Notes: generated by a model not told the origin, from the sequence alone. 64,000 nucleotides of DNA from an uncultured Eubacteriales bacterium (GCA_934446475.1 CAKSEH010000005.1:1-64000), one strand, 5' to 3'; positions 40,865-50,122 are shown, counted from the first letter of the stretch. Made by a program: numbers and translations.

Positions 40865-42301
40865 TTAAACGCTTAATTCGCCGTCAGTTTCACCTTTATA
40901 GTATTTATCAATAATCGGTTTTGCAAATTCATTCAAGAATTCCTCAACCTGCGATACGCTTCTGCCTATATATTTTTTCGGTTCGAGCTGAGAAAGAATT
41001 TCTTCCCTTGTCAGCGGTATACGCTCGTCCTCCGCTATAAGTTCTATAAGATTATTCTGCTTTCCTTCAAGCTTTACTGCCGCTGCCGCCTTATGCGAAT
41101 AAACTCTTATTATTTCGTGAAGCTCCTGACGGTCTCCCCCTCTTTTAACGCTTTCCATCATTATATTCTCGGTTGCCATAAAGGGAAGTTTTTCCATAAC
41201 TCTGCGATTTATTATTTTATCGTAAACAACAATTCCCGAGGTTACATTTATATAAATGTTAAGAATAGCGTCTGTTGCGAGGAACGCCTCGCTCACGGAA
41301 ATTCTCTTATTTGCGCTGTCGTCGAGCGTGCGTTCAAGCCACTGTGTACCGGCGGTCATAGCGGGATTTACCGCATCTGCGATAACATATCTTGCAAGCG
41401 ACGATATTCTCTCGCATCTCATAGGATTTCTCTTATAAGGCATTGCCGAGGAGCCTATCTGCAGTGCTCCGAACGGTTCTTCCATTTCTTCAAAAGACTG
41501 CAAAAGCCTCATATCGTTCGAAAATTTATATGCGCTCTGTGCAAAGGACGAAAGAACTGAAAGGAAATAATAATCCGTTTTCCTTGAATATGTCTGTCCC
41601 GAAACAGGAACGCTGGCGGAAAATCCCATTTCCTTTGCAATCAGTTTATCAAGTTCTTTTACCTTTTTCTCGTCGCCCGAAAAAAGTTCCATAAAGCTTG
41701 CCTGTGTGCCCGTAGTACCCTTTGAACCCAAAAGCTTCAAATTTGAAAGCTGATACTCAAGATTGTTTATATCGTTGACAATATCGTTTATCCAAAGCGT
41801 CGCTCTTTTGCCTACGGTTGTAAGCTGAGCTGGCTGCAAATGAGTATAAGCAAGGCAAGGAAGTGCCTTGTACTTTTGAGCAAATTCGGATAAATTTTTT
41901 ACAACCTGAGCCGCTTTTTTAAGTATAACACGAGAAGCTTCTCTAAGTATCACGATATCGGTGTTATCCCCCACATAACAGCTCGTTGCACCGAGATGAA
42001 TAATCGGTTCCGCCTTTGGACACTGGACACCGTAAGCATAAACGTGAGACATCACATCGTGCCTTACTTCCTTTTCTCTTGCCTCGGCAACCTCGTAATT
42101 TATATCCTCCGAATGAGCCATAAGCTCGTTTATTTGCTCTTCGGTAATATTAAGACCCAACTCACGTTCTGCCTTTGCGAGCGCAATCCAGAGTTTTCTC
42201 CAGGTTCTGAATTTGAAATTCTGAGAAAAAATATGCTGCATTTCTTTGCTTGCATACCTCGTTTGCAGAGGTGAAATATAACCGTCTCTTTCAGTAGACA
42301 T
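40865..42301 (-). CDS. purB: Adenylosuccinate lyase
   Basis: A 478-residue member of the fumarase/aspartase superfamily. The signature GSSAMPYKRNPMRCERIS, containing the catalytic serine region, HLGATSCYVGDNTD and THLQPAQLTTVGKR are all present. The enzyme acts at two steps of purine synthesis, releasing fumarate from SAICAR and from adenylosuccinate. It begins an operon with fhs behind a good sigma-A promoter. GGGGG lies before the ATG. Confidence 0.97.
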   Translation of the reverse strand: MSTERDGYISPLQTRYASKEMQHIFSQNFKFRTWRKLWIALAKAERELGLNITEEQINELMAHSEDINYEVAEAREKEVRHDVMSHVYAYGVQCPKAEPIIHLGATSCYVGDNTDIVILREASRVILKKAAQVVKNLSEFAQKYKALPCLAYTHLQPAQLTTVGKRATLWINDIVNDINNLEYQLSNLKLLGSKGTTGTQASFMELFSGDEKKVKELDKLIAKEMGFSASVPVSGQTYSRKTDYYFLSVLSSFAQSAYKFSNDMRLLQSFEEMEEPFGALQIGSSAMPYKRNPMRCERISSLARYVIADAVNPAMTAGTQWLERTLDDSANKRISVSEAFLATDAILNIYINVTSGIVVYDKIINRRVMEKLPFMATENIMMESVKRGGDRQELHEIIRVYSHKAAAAVKLEGKQNNLIELIAEDERIPLTREEILSQLEPKKYIGRSVSQVEEFLNEFAKPIIDKYYKGETDGELSV

Positions 42302-42333
42302 TCTTTATCCCCCGAACATAAATCATTTTTTTA

Positions 42334-42362
42334 ATTATATCACATAAGCAATTTTTCGTCAA
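42334..42362 (-). promoter_or_regulatory. Promoter of purB-fhs
   Basis: On the minus strand TTGACG, a 17-base spacer and a perfect TATAAT lie about 30 bases before purB. I saw no PurR box or purine riboswitch. Confidence 0.8.
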
Positions 42363-42377
42363 TCTTGCAATTAGCCC

Positions 42378-42406
42378 TTGATTTTTCAAAATGCTGAGTG
42401 TATAAT
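42378..42406 (+). promoter_or_regulatory. Promoter of the Crp/Fnr-ABC operon
   Basis: TTGATT (42378-42383), 17 bases, TATAAT (42401-42406) is divergent from the purB promoter. Confidence 0.75.
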
Positions 42407-42452
42407 ATGTATATACTGTCCCATTTGGTACAGATAATCATTCTGAAAGGCG

Positions 42453-43067
42453 GTGTTTTTTACGGACTGTTTTCTCTTAAACGGGCTTTCAGAATCCGAA
42501 AAATCGGAGGCGCTCAGTTTTTTTGACGCACCGAAAACTTTTAAAAAGTCCGAAGAGCTATACAAAAACGGTTATATAGGCGTTTTAACCGAGGGCACTG
42601 CCAGCGTTAAAAGAAATACAAAAAACAGCGAATGCACTGTTATGAGGACTATGAAGAAGGGCGAAATATTCGGTGCCGCATCCGTTTTCGGAAAGTGGAA
42701 CGAGGGTATGAGCAGCATAACCGCCGTGACCGCTTGTTGTATTTGCTACATTGATGAAGAGAAGTTTAAGACAATGCTCAAAAAATTTTCCCGCATATCT
42801 TTTAACTATATCGCATTTTTAACCGAAAAGCTGAGGTTTTTAAACTTTAAAATCGACGCTTTCACTGCTGACAGCACCGAAAGCCGACTTTATGAATACC
42901 TCACCGGAATTGCGGTTGATAACACGGCAAAACTTGACTATTCTATGTCAGAGCTTGCCCGCAGGCTTAAAGTAGGAAGGTCAAGTCTTTACCGTGATAT
43001 TGCTTCACTTGAAAATTCGGGACTTATAGAAAGAAAAGGTAATACTTTTTTTATAAATAATTTTTAA
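42453..43067 (+). CDS. Crp/Fnr-family transcriptional regulator
   Basis: A 204-residue protein starting at GTG 42453, close behind AAAGG. The N-terminal cyclic-nucleotide-like barrel (about 15-115) includes GVLTEGTASVKR and GEIFGAASVFG; the C-terminal winged helix reads YSMSELARRLKVGRSSLYRDIASLENSGLIER. The Fnr-type Cys cluster is absent, so it is probably not an Fe-S oxygen sensor. It is the first gene of an ABC-importer operon (12 bases to the substrate-binding gene) and probably regulates that operon. The effector is unknown. Confidence 0.88.
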   Translation: MFFTDCFLLNGLSESEKSEALSFFDAPKTFKKSEELYKNGYIGVLTEGTASVKRNTKNSECTVMRTMKKGEIFGAASVFGKWNEGMSSITAVTACCICYIDEEKFKTMLKKFSRISFNYIAFLTEKLRFLNFKIDAFTADSTESRLYEYLTGIAVDNTAKLDYSMSELARRLKVGRSSLYRDIASLENSGLIERKGNTFFINNF

Positions 43068-43079
43068 GGAGATATAGAA

Positions 43080-44105
43080 ATGAAAAAATCAGCAAAAATT
43101 CTTTCTCTTTTGCTTTCTCTTGCTTTGGTATTTTCCTTTGCGGGCTGCAACAGCAAAAACAAAACGACAAAAAATGAGTCGTCAAATTCAAGTAAGGAAC
43201 AGTCTTACACCGCAGTCGATATGTCTGTCGCTTGCCTTAAAGGTCCGACAGGTGTCGGAATGGCTAAGCTTATGGCTGACAGCGAATCTAAAAAAACAGC
43301 AAATAACTATACATTCACCGTTGCTTCCGCTGCCGATGAAATAAGCGGAAAAATAATATCGGGTGAAATAAACATTGCCTCTGTTCCCACAAATCTTGCC
43401 GCAAAGCTCTATAAAAAAACAGAGGGCAAAATAACTATGCTTGCAGTAAATACTTTGGGCGTTCTTTCGGTGATTTCATCGGATGAATCCGTTAAAAGCG
43501 TTGCCGACCTTAAAGGAAAAACTATCTATTCAACCGGCGAAGGCTCAAATCCCGAATATATCTTAAAATATATTCTTTCAAAGAATAATCTTGAAGCAGG
43601 AAAAGATGTAACCGTTAAATTTCTTGCCACAAACGACCAGCTGATCGCAGCTCTCGTTTCAGGTGAGGCTGAAATCGCAATGGTTCCCGAACCTGCTGCA
43701 ACAACGGTTCTCACAAAGAAAGACACTTTAAAGCGTGCATTCCAGATAAACGACGAATGGGAAAAAGTTTCCGATTCAAAGCTTATGATGGGCTGCGTTG
43801 TAGCGCTCAGTTCATATGTAAGCGAAAACAAGGCGGCTGTTGGTAAATTCCTCGAAGAATACAAAGCTTCAATTGAATTTGCCAACAAAAATATTGACGA
43901 TACGGCTGCTGCCTGCGAAAAATACACCATTGTGCCCGCAGCTGCAATAGCAAAAGCAGCCATTCCTTCCTGCAATGTTACTTTTGTTGACGGCAAAACT
44001 ATGAAAGACTCTATAAAGGGATACTTTGATGTTCTTTTAAGCTTTGATAAAACCTCTATCGGCGGAGCTCTCCCCGGTGACGATTTTTATTACAATGCAA
44101 AATAA
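43080..44105 (+). CDS. NitT/TauT-type ABC transporter substrate-binding lipoprotein
   Basis: A 341-residue protein. Lipoprotein signal with lipobox SFAGC (Cys23), Ser/Asn/Lys linker, then a two-lobe NMT1/THI5-like domain from about 50: CLKGPTGVGMAKLM, GEINIASVPTNLAAKLY, LAVNTLGVLSVIS, SGEAEIAMVPEPAATTVL. The family binds aromatic or sulfonate compounds, nitrate, thiamine precursors and others. I cannot choose a substrate from sequence. The permease and ATPase genes follow. Confidence 0.9.
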   Translation: MKKSAKILSLLLSLALVFSFAGCNSKNKTTKNESSNSSKEQSYTAVDMSVACLKGPTGVGMAKLMADSESKKTANNYTFTVASAADEISGKIISGEINIASVPTNLAAKLYKKTEGKITMLAVNTLGVLSVISSDESVKSVADLKGKTIYSTGEGSNPEYILKYILSKNNLEAGKDVTVKFLATNDQLIAALVSGEAEIAMVPEPAATTVLTKKDTLKRAFQINDEWEKVSDSKLMMGCVVALSSYVSENKAAVGKFLEEYKASIEFANKNIDDTAAACEKYTIVPAAAIAKAAIPSCNVTFVDGKTMKDSIKGYFDVLLSFDKTSIGGALPGDDFYYNAK

Positions 44106-44865
44106 AAAGTCATTAGCCGTTAAGATATTTAAGGGTATAGCCGCAGCCGCTTTCTGGATAGTAATCTGGGAGGCGGCAAGCCTTATTATCGATGATAATC
44201 TAAAGATATTTCTCCCCTCGCCCGTGTGTGTGATAAAACGGTTTTTTAAATTGATATTAAAAAGTGAATTTATCCTTGCGGCTTTAAAGACCCTTTTGAG
44301 AATAGCTTTAGGCTTTTTAAGCGGAGTTACCGCAGGAATACTGACGGGTGTTTTAACCAATCTCTCAAAAACCGCACACACGCTTATATCACCGATACTG
44401 CGGATAATAAGAGCCGTTCCGGTTGTTTCGTTTATAATTCTTGCCTTTTTATTTATTAAGGTAGACTCTCTTCCGATTTTTATTTCTTTTCTGATGGTGC
44501 TCCCCCTTGTATGGCAATCAACCGATGATTCGCTTCGTTCTGCCGATGAACGTCTATGCGAAATGGGAAAGGTATTCGGACTCAGCAAATCGAAAATTCT
44601 TTTCAGAATAAGGCTACCTATTTCACTTCCGCAAATAATCACATCCTGCATAAACGGACTGGGACTTGCCTGGAAATCGGGTGTTGCGGCAGAAGTTATA
44701 TGCACCCCGGAAATATCTCTCGGCCACGAAATATTCAGAGGAAAATTCAATCTTGATTATGAATATGTTTATGCGATAACGCTTGCTGTTGTTGTTTTGA
44801 GCGTTTTAATTGAATTTGTGCTTAAATACTTTATCGGCAAGCTTATAAAGGGGGCGGAAAAATAA
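44095..44865 (+). CDS. NitT/TauT-type ABC transporter permease
   Basis: From ATG 44095, 256 residues, overlapping the substrate-binding gene by 11 bases. Six hydrophobic segments; the BPD_transp_1 signature lies in KVFGLSKSKILFRIRLPISLPQIITSCINGLGLAWKSGVAAEVI, with the EAA-like loop that docks on the ATPase. An in-frame earlier start at 44044 would overlap the previous gene by 62 bases and begins inside its last codons. It ends exactly where the ATPase gene begins (one-base overlap). Confidence 0.92.
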   Translation: MQNKKSLAVKIFKGIAAAAFWIVIWEAASLIIDDNLKIFLPSPVCVIKRFFKLILKSEFILAALKTLLRIALGFLSGVTAGILTGVLTNLSKTAHTLISPILRIIRAVPVVSFIILAFLFIKVDSLPIFISFLMVLPLVWQSTDDSLRSADERLCEMGKVFGLSKSKILFRIRLPISLPQIITSCINGLGLAWKSGVAAEVICTPEISLGHEIFRGKFNLDYEYVYAITLAVVVLSVLIEFVLKYFIGKLIKGAEK

Positions 44866-45431
44866 TGCTTGAACTTAAAAATACGAACTTTTCTTACGGT
44901 GAAAAACAAATCTTAAATGATTTTTCCCTTAAGGTAAGCGGAGAAAAAGCAGTGTGTCTGTTCGGGAACTCCGGGTGCGGAAAAACAACCGTTATGAAAT
45001 TGCTTGCAGGTATTATAAAACCTCAAAGCGGAACGGTTGCAACAGAAAAAAAGCTTTCCTGTGTTTTTCAGGAAAACAGACTTATTGAGTCCGCCACGCT
45101 TAAATATAACCTTAAAATCGTTCTTTCAAAAGAACAGTATACATATGCGAAAAGACTGCTTTGTGAGCTTGATATGGAAAATACACTGAATATGAAAGTT
45201 CAAAGTTTAAGCGGCGGAATGAAACGAAGAGCGGAAATAATTAAAGCGGTCGCTTTTTCGGGAGACGCACTTTTACTTGACGAAGCGTTCAATGGGCTTG
45301 ACGAGGCAAACAAGCAAAAGTGTGCTGAAATAATCAAAAACGATTTTTTAAACAAAGGCAAACTTGTTTTAATAATTTCTCATAATAAAGAAGACGCTCA
45401 TTTACTGAACGCCGATGTTATAAATATCTGA
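44865..45431 (+). CDS. ABC transporter ATP-binding protein, short form
   Basis: A 188-residue ATPase, shorter than the usual 240-260 for this family. Walker A GNSGCGKTT, Q-loop FQENRL, signature LSGGMKRR, Walker B ALLLDEAFNGLD and H-loop ISHN are all present, so the catalytic core is complete. The missing part is the C-terminal extension. The aspartate-glutamate pair and the H-loop suggest it is functional. Last gene of the Crp-SBP-permease-ATPase operon. Confidence 0.92.
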   Translation: MLELKNTNFSYGEKQILNDFSLKVSGEKAVCLFGNSGCGKTTVMKLLAGIIKPQSGTVATEKKLSCVFQENRLIESATLKYNLKIVLSKEQYTYAKRLLCELDMENTLNMKVQSLSGGMKRRAEIIKAVAFSGDALLLDEAFNGLDEANKQKCAEIIKNDFLNKGKLVLIISHNKEDAHLLNADVINI

Positions 45432-45452
45432 TTTTTAAAATTGTTCGATAAA

Positions 45453-45490
45453 GAAACCTCCCTCATCGCAAATGCGATGAGGGAGGTTTC
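45453..45490. terminator. Strong terminator between ABC operon and surface-protein gene
   Basis: A nearly uninterrupted 18-base inverted repeat (45453-45470 with 45473-45490) is followed by TTTTAT on the plus strand and flanked by A-rich sequence on the other side; it can serve both convergent genes. Confidence 0.92.
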
Positions 45491-45521
45491 TTTTATATAA
45501 TGTGGATTTCAAACTATCGGA

Positions 45522-47132
45522 TTATCTCTTTTTAAGAGCCTTTGCTGTTCCGAATACGCCTGCTGCACTCAAAACGAAGAGAGAAGCAAGAAGAGTTATG
45601 CTCTCGCCTGTTTTGTTGGACTTGCCGGTTGAAGCGCCTGTTCCGGAACCGCCGGTTGTTGAACCGGAGCCGTTGCCCGAACCGCCGCTTGTTGAGCCGC
45701 CTGAAGTTTCAACGACATATTTTGTGCCGGTGTAAATATCATAGTAAGCATTATCCTTAAGCTTAGCTATGCGGAAATTGGAAAGGCAAGCGTCAGACTG
45801 ATTTTTCTGAATTACTTTTGCTTCTACCTGGACAACTATGTCTCCGGGGTTAAGGCCGGTAACCGGTGAAGAAAGATCAACGCCTTTGAAGAGTCCGGGT
45901 TTGGTAGCAAAGGTGGTCCAACCGTCAACTGTTTTAAGCTCGGTGGCATTCTGATACTCGCTGCGCAGACTTGTTGAGCCTGTTTTGGCATTTCTTAATT
46001 CAACATTAAACTGCAGCGGTGATTCTTTATCGCCCTTTAAATCATAAAGGAGAACAAACTGATCGCCTGCCGAAAGCTTATCAGACGGGATAGAAAGCAT
46101 AGGTGATTTTATACCGCACCAACCGTCACGTTTAACATTATCGAACTGGATATAGTTTCTTGTGCCTTCCTTTTTATAGGAAACCGCAGCGGACGCCTTA
46201 AGCTCGGGAAGTGCAGTGTCACCGAATTTACCGGTTGCTGCCCAGTACATAAGACCCTTGTGGAAATCAAGGTTTGTGTTTGCCTCAACGGGTCCTTTGC
46301 TATTTACAGTATAAGTAGCCTCACTAGTGTTTTCAAATACCATACCGTCGGTCACGGTACCTGCCCAAGCGGGAGGAAGCGGATCACCTTCGTTAGGTTT
46401 AATTTCTATTTCTTTTTCGGTTTCTATATCGTAATACTTGTCGCCTATAACCTTAACTATTTTAAGGTTATCAAAAGCTATTTTCAAATTTGCTCCCGCT
46501 GTTGCAACGGTTATATAATAAGCAAGTTTACCATCATCTCTCTGAGCTGAACCTGCAAGGAAGTCACCCGTCGAGACAGCGGTGGTCCACATAACCTTAT
46601 CGGTAGGAGTTTTAAGAACTTTATGTTTATTTTCTGTCACCTTTAATTCGGTTGTTCCGCTGCCTTTCGCAATATCTGTGCCATCTCTTGCGCCAAGTTT
46701 AAGTTCAAAAACTGTGGAACCCATATAATCAAACATAAGGGCAAGCTTATCGCCTTTTTTAATTTTACTGGCCGGAAGGAGTATAGCACCGGTTTTAATT
46801 CCTTCGTAAGCTTTCTGTGTGCCGAGAAATTCAAAATATTTATTACCGTTTTCCTCGGTTTTGATTGCTCCTACGGCAGTAGGATAAGTGTTAGGTGTTC
46901 CCATTGTACAAGTCCAATACTGAAGACCCTTTTCAAAGGTTCCGTTTGTGTCATAGTCTTCGGCAATGCCTGTATAGAAGACTCCGTGCTCGCCTCCCTG
47001 GCTGGTAGCAACACCTTCGGATTCTGTTCCAATGTTAGCAGCGCTTACACTAAAAGCACCAACAAGCGACGATGCAATAATAACAACGCCGACTATGAGG
47101 GAAAGGATCTTAATTGCAGTGGATTTTTTCAT
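45522..47132 (-). CDS. Secreted surface protein with two repeated domains and C-terminal anchor
   Basis: A 536-residue protein. Signal peptide to about Ala32, then two similar domains (about 60-235 and 285-470). Each starts with an NxxFxKGLxYW motif (FEKGLQYWTC, FHKGLMYWAA), contains a KKGDKLALMFDY / SAGDQFVLLYDL strand, and ends with a KYYDIETEK / AYYDIYTGT motif. The fold may be a beta-sandwich of the carbohydrate-binding type (inference). A Ser/Gly/Thr linker (about 478-505) leads to NKTGES, a hydrophobic segment and KKR. This is the layout of a sortase-anchored protein, but the LPxTG-type motif is degenerate. It has its own regulated promoter. No homologue recognised. Confidence 0.78.
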   Translation of the reverse strand: MKKSTAIKILSLIVGVVIIASSLVGAFSVSAANIGTESEGVATSQGGEHGVFYTGIAEDYDTNGTFEKGLQYWTCTMGTPNTYPTAVGAIKTEENGNKYFEFLGTQKAYEGIKTGAILLPASKIKKGDKLALMFDYMGSTVFELKLGARDGTDIAKGSGTTELKVTENKHKVLKTPTDKVMWTTAVSTGDFLAGSAQRDDGKLAYYITVATAGANLKIAFDNLKIVKVIGDKYYDIETEKEIEIKPNEGDPLPPAWAGTVTDGMVFENTSEATYTVNSKGPVEANTNLDFHKGLMYWAATGKFGDTALPELKASAAVSYKKEGTRNYIQFDNVKRDGWCGIKSPMLSIPSDKLSAGDQFVLLYDLKGDKESPLQFNVELRNAKTGSTSLRSEYQNATELKTVDGWTTFATKPGLFKGVDLSSPVTGLNPGDIVVQVEAKVIQKNQSDACLSNFRIAKLKDNAYYDIYTGTKYVVETSGGSTSGGSGNGSGSTTGGSGTGASTGKSNKTGESITLLASLFVLSAAGVFGTAKALKKR

Positions 47133-47162
47133 TTCTTTTCCTCCTGAAAATATTAAATTTTT

Positions 47163-47216
47163 ACCAAAATATGTTTTGGTATCTTAGAATATACCACATA
47201 AATGACTATTCGTCAA
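47163..47216 (-). promoter_or_regulatory. Promoter and palindromic operator of the surface-protein gene
   Basis: On the minus strand TTGACG (47211-47216), 17 bases, TATATT (47188-47193). Just downstream, over the expected start point, is ACCAAAATATGTTTTGGT (47163-47180), an 18-bp palindrome with perfect 7-bp arms. This is a typical repressor site; the regulator is not identified. Confidence 0.75.
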
Positions 47217-47267
47217 GCAAAAGTATGAAATTTATTATAAAAATTTTACAAATAGTATTAAATATTG

Positions 47268-47876
47268 TTAAAATTTACTTTTAATATTTTCATACCATTC
47301 AACGATTTTAAAATCCATAATATACTTATTTTTATGTTCGGCTATTTCGGTACTTCTTTGGCTTGCACTTTTATCAAGGCGGTCGTTACTTGCCGCCGGC
47401 ACGCATACGGCAGGAAACAAAACGCACCACCAATTATGCCCTTTACCCTCACCGAGGGTTATTATGAGTGATTTATAAGTACCGGCAGGAAGAGAAAAGC
47501 CGTCGTAATCCCTTGTGCCGAAATCACTGTCCCCTACCCTTACATTTACATTATAATCAAAACCGTTTTCTTCTAAAACTCTCTCGGCTGTTTTTTTAAA
47601 GTCGTCAACATTTGATTTTGCTTCTTTCAGTGCCGAGTTTAAATCCGAGCAATTATCAAACACATCTGTACTTTTAAGTATTTCATCACGCACTATAAGT
47701 TTAACGCTTTGGTCCGCATCGGAATCGGAATTTGCGATTATGTGAAGTCTGAGCACGCTTGAGCGGAGGTTATCACATGCACTGTCAAATCCCGCAAAGC
47801 TTAAAACCACGGCAAATATAAAGCCTATAAGTACCCCGAGTTCTATGTTTTTAAATATCTTTTCTTTATTCTTCAT
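47268..47876 (-). CDS. spoIIR: Stage II sporulation protein R
   Basis: From ATG 47876 (GCGAGG upstream) 202 residues: an N-terminal signal/membrane segment (about 12-31), then LRLHIIANSDSDADQSVKLIVRDEIL and GTYKSLIITLGEGKGHNWWCVLFPAVCV, the SpoIIR signatures. SpoIIR is secreted from the forespore and triggers processing of pro-sigma-E in the mother cell. A start at 47894 is open but has no ribosome site. The gene lies just past the end of a glycan operon; a hairpin separates the two and includes the ribosome-binding site. Confidence 0.95.
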   Translation of the reverse strand: MKNKEKIFKNIELGVLIGFIFAVVLSFAGFDSACDNLRSSVLRLHIIANSDSDADQSVKLIVRDEILKSTDVFDNCSDLNSALKEAKSNVDDFKKTAERVLEENGFDYNVNVRVGDSDFGTRDYDGFSLPAGTYKSLIITLGEGKGHNWWCVLFPAVCVPAASNDRLDKSASQRSTEIAEHKNKYIMDFKIVEWYENIKSKF

Positions 47877-47880
47877 AAAA

Positions 47881-47915
47881 AAATTACCTCGCAATAAAAT
47901 TTTGCAAGGTAATTT
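47881..47915 (-). terminator. Hairpin ending the glycan operon and masking the spoIIR ribosome site
   Basis: On the minus strand AAATTACCT (47907-47915) pairs with AGGTAATTT (47881-47889), extended by TTGC/GCAA, followed by a T run. It lies between the GH36 stop and the spoIIR ATG, and its 3' arm contains the spoIIR GCGAGG. Transcripts from the upstream operon would end here or have the site closed. Confidence 0.75.
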
Positions 47916-47938
47916 TTGACACTATTTGATTTTTTTAA

Positions 47939-50122
47939 TCACAAAGCCTTTAAATGATATTTAACCGACATAAAATCACCCGAAGGATACTTGACCGCTA
48001 TTCCGACGTTCATAAGCGTATCTCCGGAAATTTCCCTGTCAAGTTCTCTTACATAATATCTCTTATCGGGGTCAAGACCGGCAGGACAAATTCTCTTAGC
48101 CTCATTATTTGCTCTGCCGAGACGGCGGTAGGTAATTAAAACAGCATTGCTTTTATCCTTTGAAACGATTGTTTCAGAGAAGAAATCAGACTCCATAGGA
48201 TTATCTATTCTGTAAAGGTCTCCGAACAATATTATATCCTGACAGGCTCTGTATTCTTCGGTTTGCTTCTTAACTTCTTCTTTTTCTTCTGCGGTAAAGC
48301 GAGTGGTATCAAGCTCGTAGCCCGTAGCTCCGAGAGAAGCTATATCCGCTCTTGTTGCAAACGGAGTTGTACGTCCGGTCTGATGATTCGGGCATACCGA
48401 AACGTGGCAGCTCATAGCCGACAGCGGATAAACAAGCGAAGTTCCGTACTGAATAGATGTGCGTTCTTCGGCATCCGTATCGTCGGAAGTCCATACCTGA
48501 GGGAAATATGCGAGCACTGCGGGGTCAAATCTGCCGCCGCCGCCCGAACAGCCCTCAAAGAACACATCGGGATTTGCGTTTATTATTCGTTCAAAGAGGT
48601 CGTACAATCCAAGTGCATAACGGTGAGCAAATTCAGACTGCCTTTCGGGCTCTCTGCCTACAGAATACAACTCTGTTATATTGCGGTTATAATCCCATTT
48701 TACATACTCAATGTCGTTTTCGTCCAAAACCTTGTTTACCGACTCAACGATATAATCTCTTACTTCTTTTCTCGTTATATCAAGAATGAGCTGGTGACGG
48801 GAAAGACTGTTCTTACGGTCAGGCGCCGATACCGCCCAATCAGGATGAGAACGGAAAAGGTCGGAATCAATATTAACACATTCGGGTTCGAACCAAAGTC
48901 CGAATTTCATACCGTTTTTGTGAAGATGCTCGGTGAGCGCTTTAAATCCGCCTTTTAATTTTTCGGTGTTAACCACCCAATCACCGAGTCCCGCAAAATC
49001 ATTGCTTCTTGCGCCGAACCAACCGTCATCAAGAACAAAGGTATCAATACCCGTACCCTTTACGGCATCGGAAATTGCCATAAGTTTTTCATTGTCAAAA
49101 TCCATATAGGTGGCTTCCCAGTTGTTTATAACAAGGGGGCGGTGTTTGTTTACGAAACGCTTATTTATAAGATGATTTCGGTACGCATCGTGGAAATTAC
49201 GGCTCATACCGCCTATACCCTCATCGGAATACGCTATTACAACTTCGGGTGTTTCAAATTCTTCGCCGGCATTTAAACGCCACGAAAAATCAAAATCGTT
49301 TATACCGCCTAAAACTGCGGTTGTACCGTCCATAGCAGTCTCCGCTTTCAGTACATAGGAAGAAGAATATATAAGGCTTAATCCCCACACTCTTCCGCTT
49401 GTTTCGTTTGCCTTGCGTTCGGCAACAGCCATAAAAGGATTAAGCGTTGATGAAGATGTAACACGCTTTGAGTCAATCGAAACAGAGCCGTGATGCATAT
49501 TTATCCGCTCTATATGATTTTCTCTTGCCCAACCGCCGTGCAGCGTTATTATATCGTAATCGCTGTTAGGCAGAGCGAAAGTAAATGAGTAAGCACGCCT
49601 TAAGGTTTTATCTTCGTTTGAAAGATTTTTATATACAACCCGTCTGGCAATAACATCACAGTCATCATAAACGGTATAATAAAGATCGGCGGCGAAACCG
49701 TTAATTTTGTCTTTAAGCCTTAAAATGAGCGTTTCTCCCCCGTCCATACAGGGCATACCCTGCATTTTAGGCTTTTCTTTTACAATTTCATACGAATCAT
49801 ACAACAGCTCGCAAAGTCTGTCGCCGTTCTTGTTCTGTACGAGAACAGCCGGTTCTCTGTAATCGCCTGTGCCGTAAAATCCAAGTTCGGACGGAAATTC
49901 CATATAGGATAAAAAGCCGTCCTCAAGACCGTCTGTTCCGGGAACGGTGGCAGGGGCAAAATATGTGCCTATGGCTCTTGTATATGTAAGATCATCGTGA
50001 GATATTTTGGAGCCGTAATAAAGGTGCTCGGCATAACCCACGCAGTTTATGAAAAAAGCATAGGTTGAATTTTTACCGTCAAGAAAAAAAGTTTTTGTTT
50101 TGCTCTCAAAAGTTATCGCCAT
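47939..50122 (-). CDS. GH36 alpha-galactosidase
   Basis: A 727-residue cytoplasmic enzyme, the usual length for GH36. An N-terminal beta-supersandwich (about 1-290) precedes the TIM barrel, with FVLDDGWFGAR, GLWFEPE, YVKWDYNR (nucleophile Asp477), EGCSGGGGRFDP, and WTSDDTDA with the acid/base Asp547. It removes alpha-1,6-linked galactose from oligosaccharides such as raffinose or from glycan fragments. It is the last gene of a seven-gene operon and would act on the product of the earlier steps. There is no signal peptide. Confidence 0.96.
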   Translation of the reverse strand: MAITFESKTKTFFLDGKNSTYAFFINCVGYAEHLYYGSKISHDDLTYTRAIGTYFAPATVPGTDGLEDGFLSYMEFPSELGFYGTGDYREPAVLVQNKNGDRLCELLYDSYEIVKEKPKMQGMPCMDGGETLILRLKDKINGFAADLYYTVYDDCDVIARRVVYKNLSNEDKTLRRAYSFTFALPNSDYDIITLHGGWARENHIERINMHHGSVSIDSKRVTSSSTLNPFMAVAERKANETSGRVWGLSLIYSSSYVLKAETAMDGTTAVLGGINDFDFSWRLNAGEEFETPEVVIAYSDEGIGGMSRNFHDAYRNHLINKRFVNKHRPLVINNWEATYMDFDNEKLMAISDAVKGTGIDTFVLDDGWFGARSNDFAGLGDWVVNTEKLKGGFKALTEHLHKNGMKFGLWFEPECVNIDSDLFRSHPDWAVSAPDRKNSLSRHQLILDITRKEVRDYIVESVNKVLDENDIEYVKWDYNRNITELYSVGREPERQSEFAHRYALGLYDLFERIINANPDVFFEGCSGGGGRFDPAVLAYFPQVWTSDDTDAEERTSIQYGTSLVYPLSAMSCHVSVCPNHQTGRTTPFATRADIASLGATGYELDTTRFTAEEKEEVKKQTEEYRACQDIILFGDLYRIDNPMESDFFSETIVSKDKSNAVLITYRRLGRANNEAKRICPAGLDPDKRYYVRELDREISGDTLMNVGIAVKYPSGDFMSVKYHLKAL

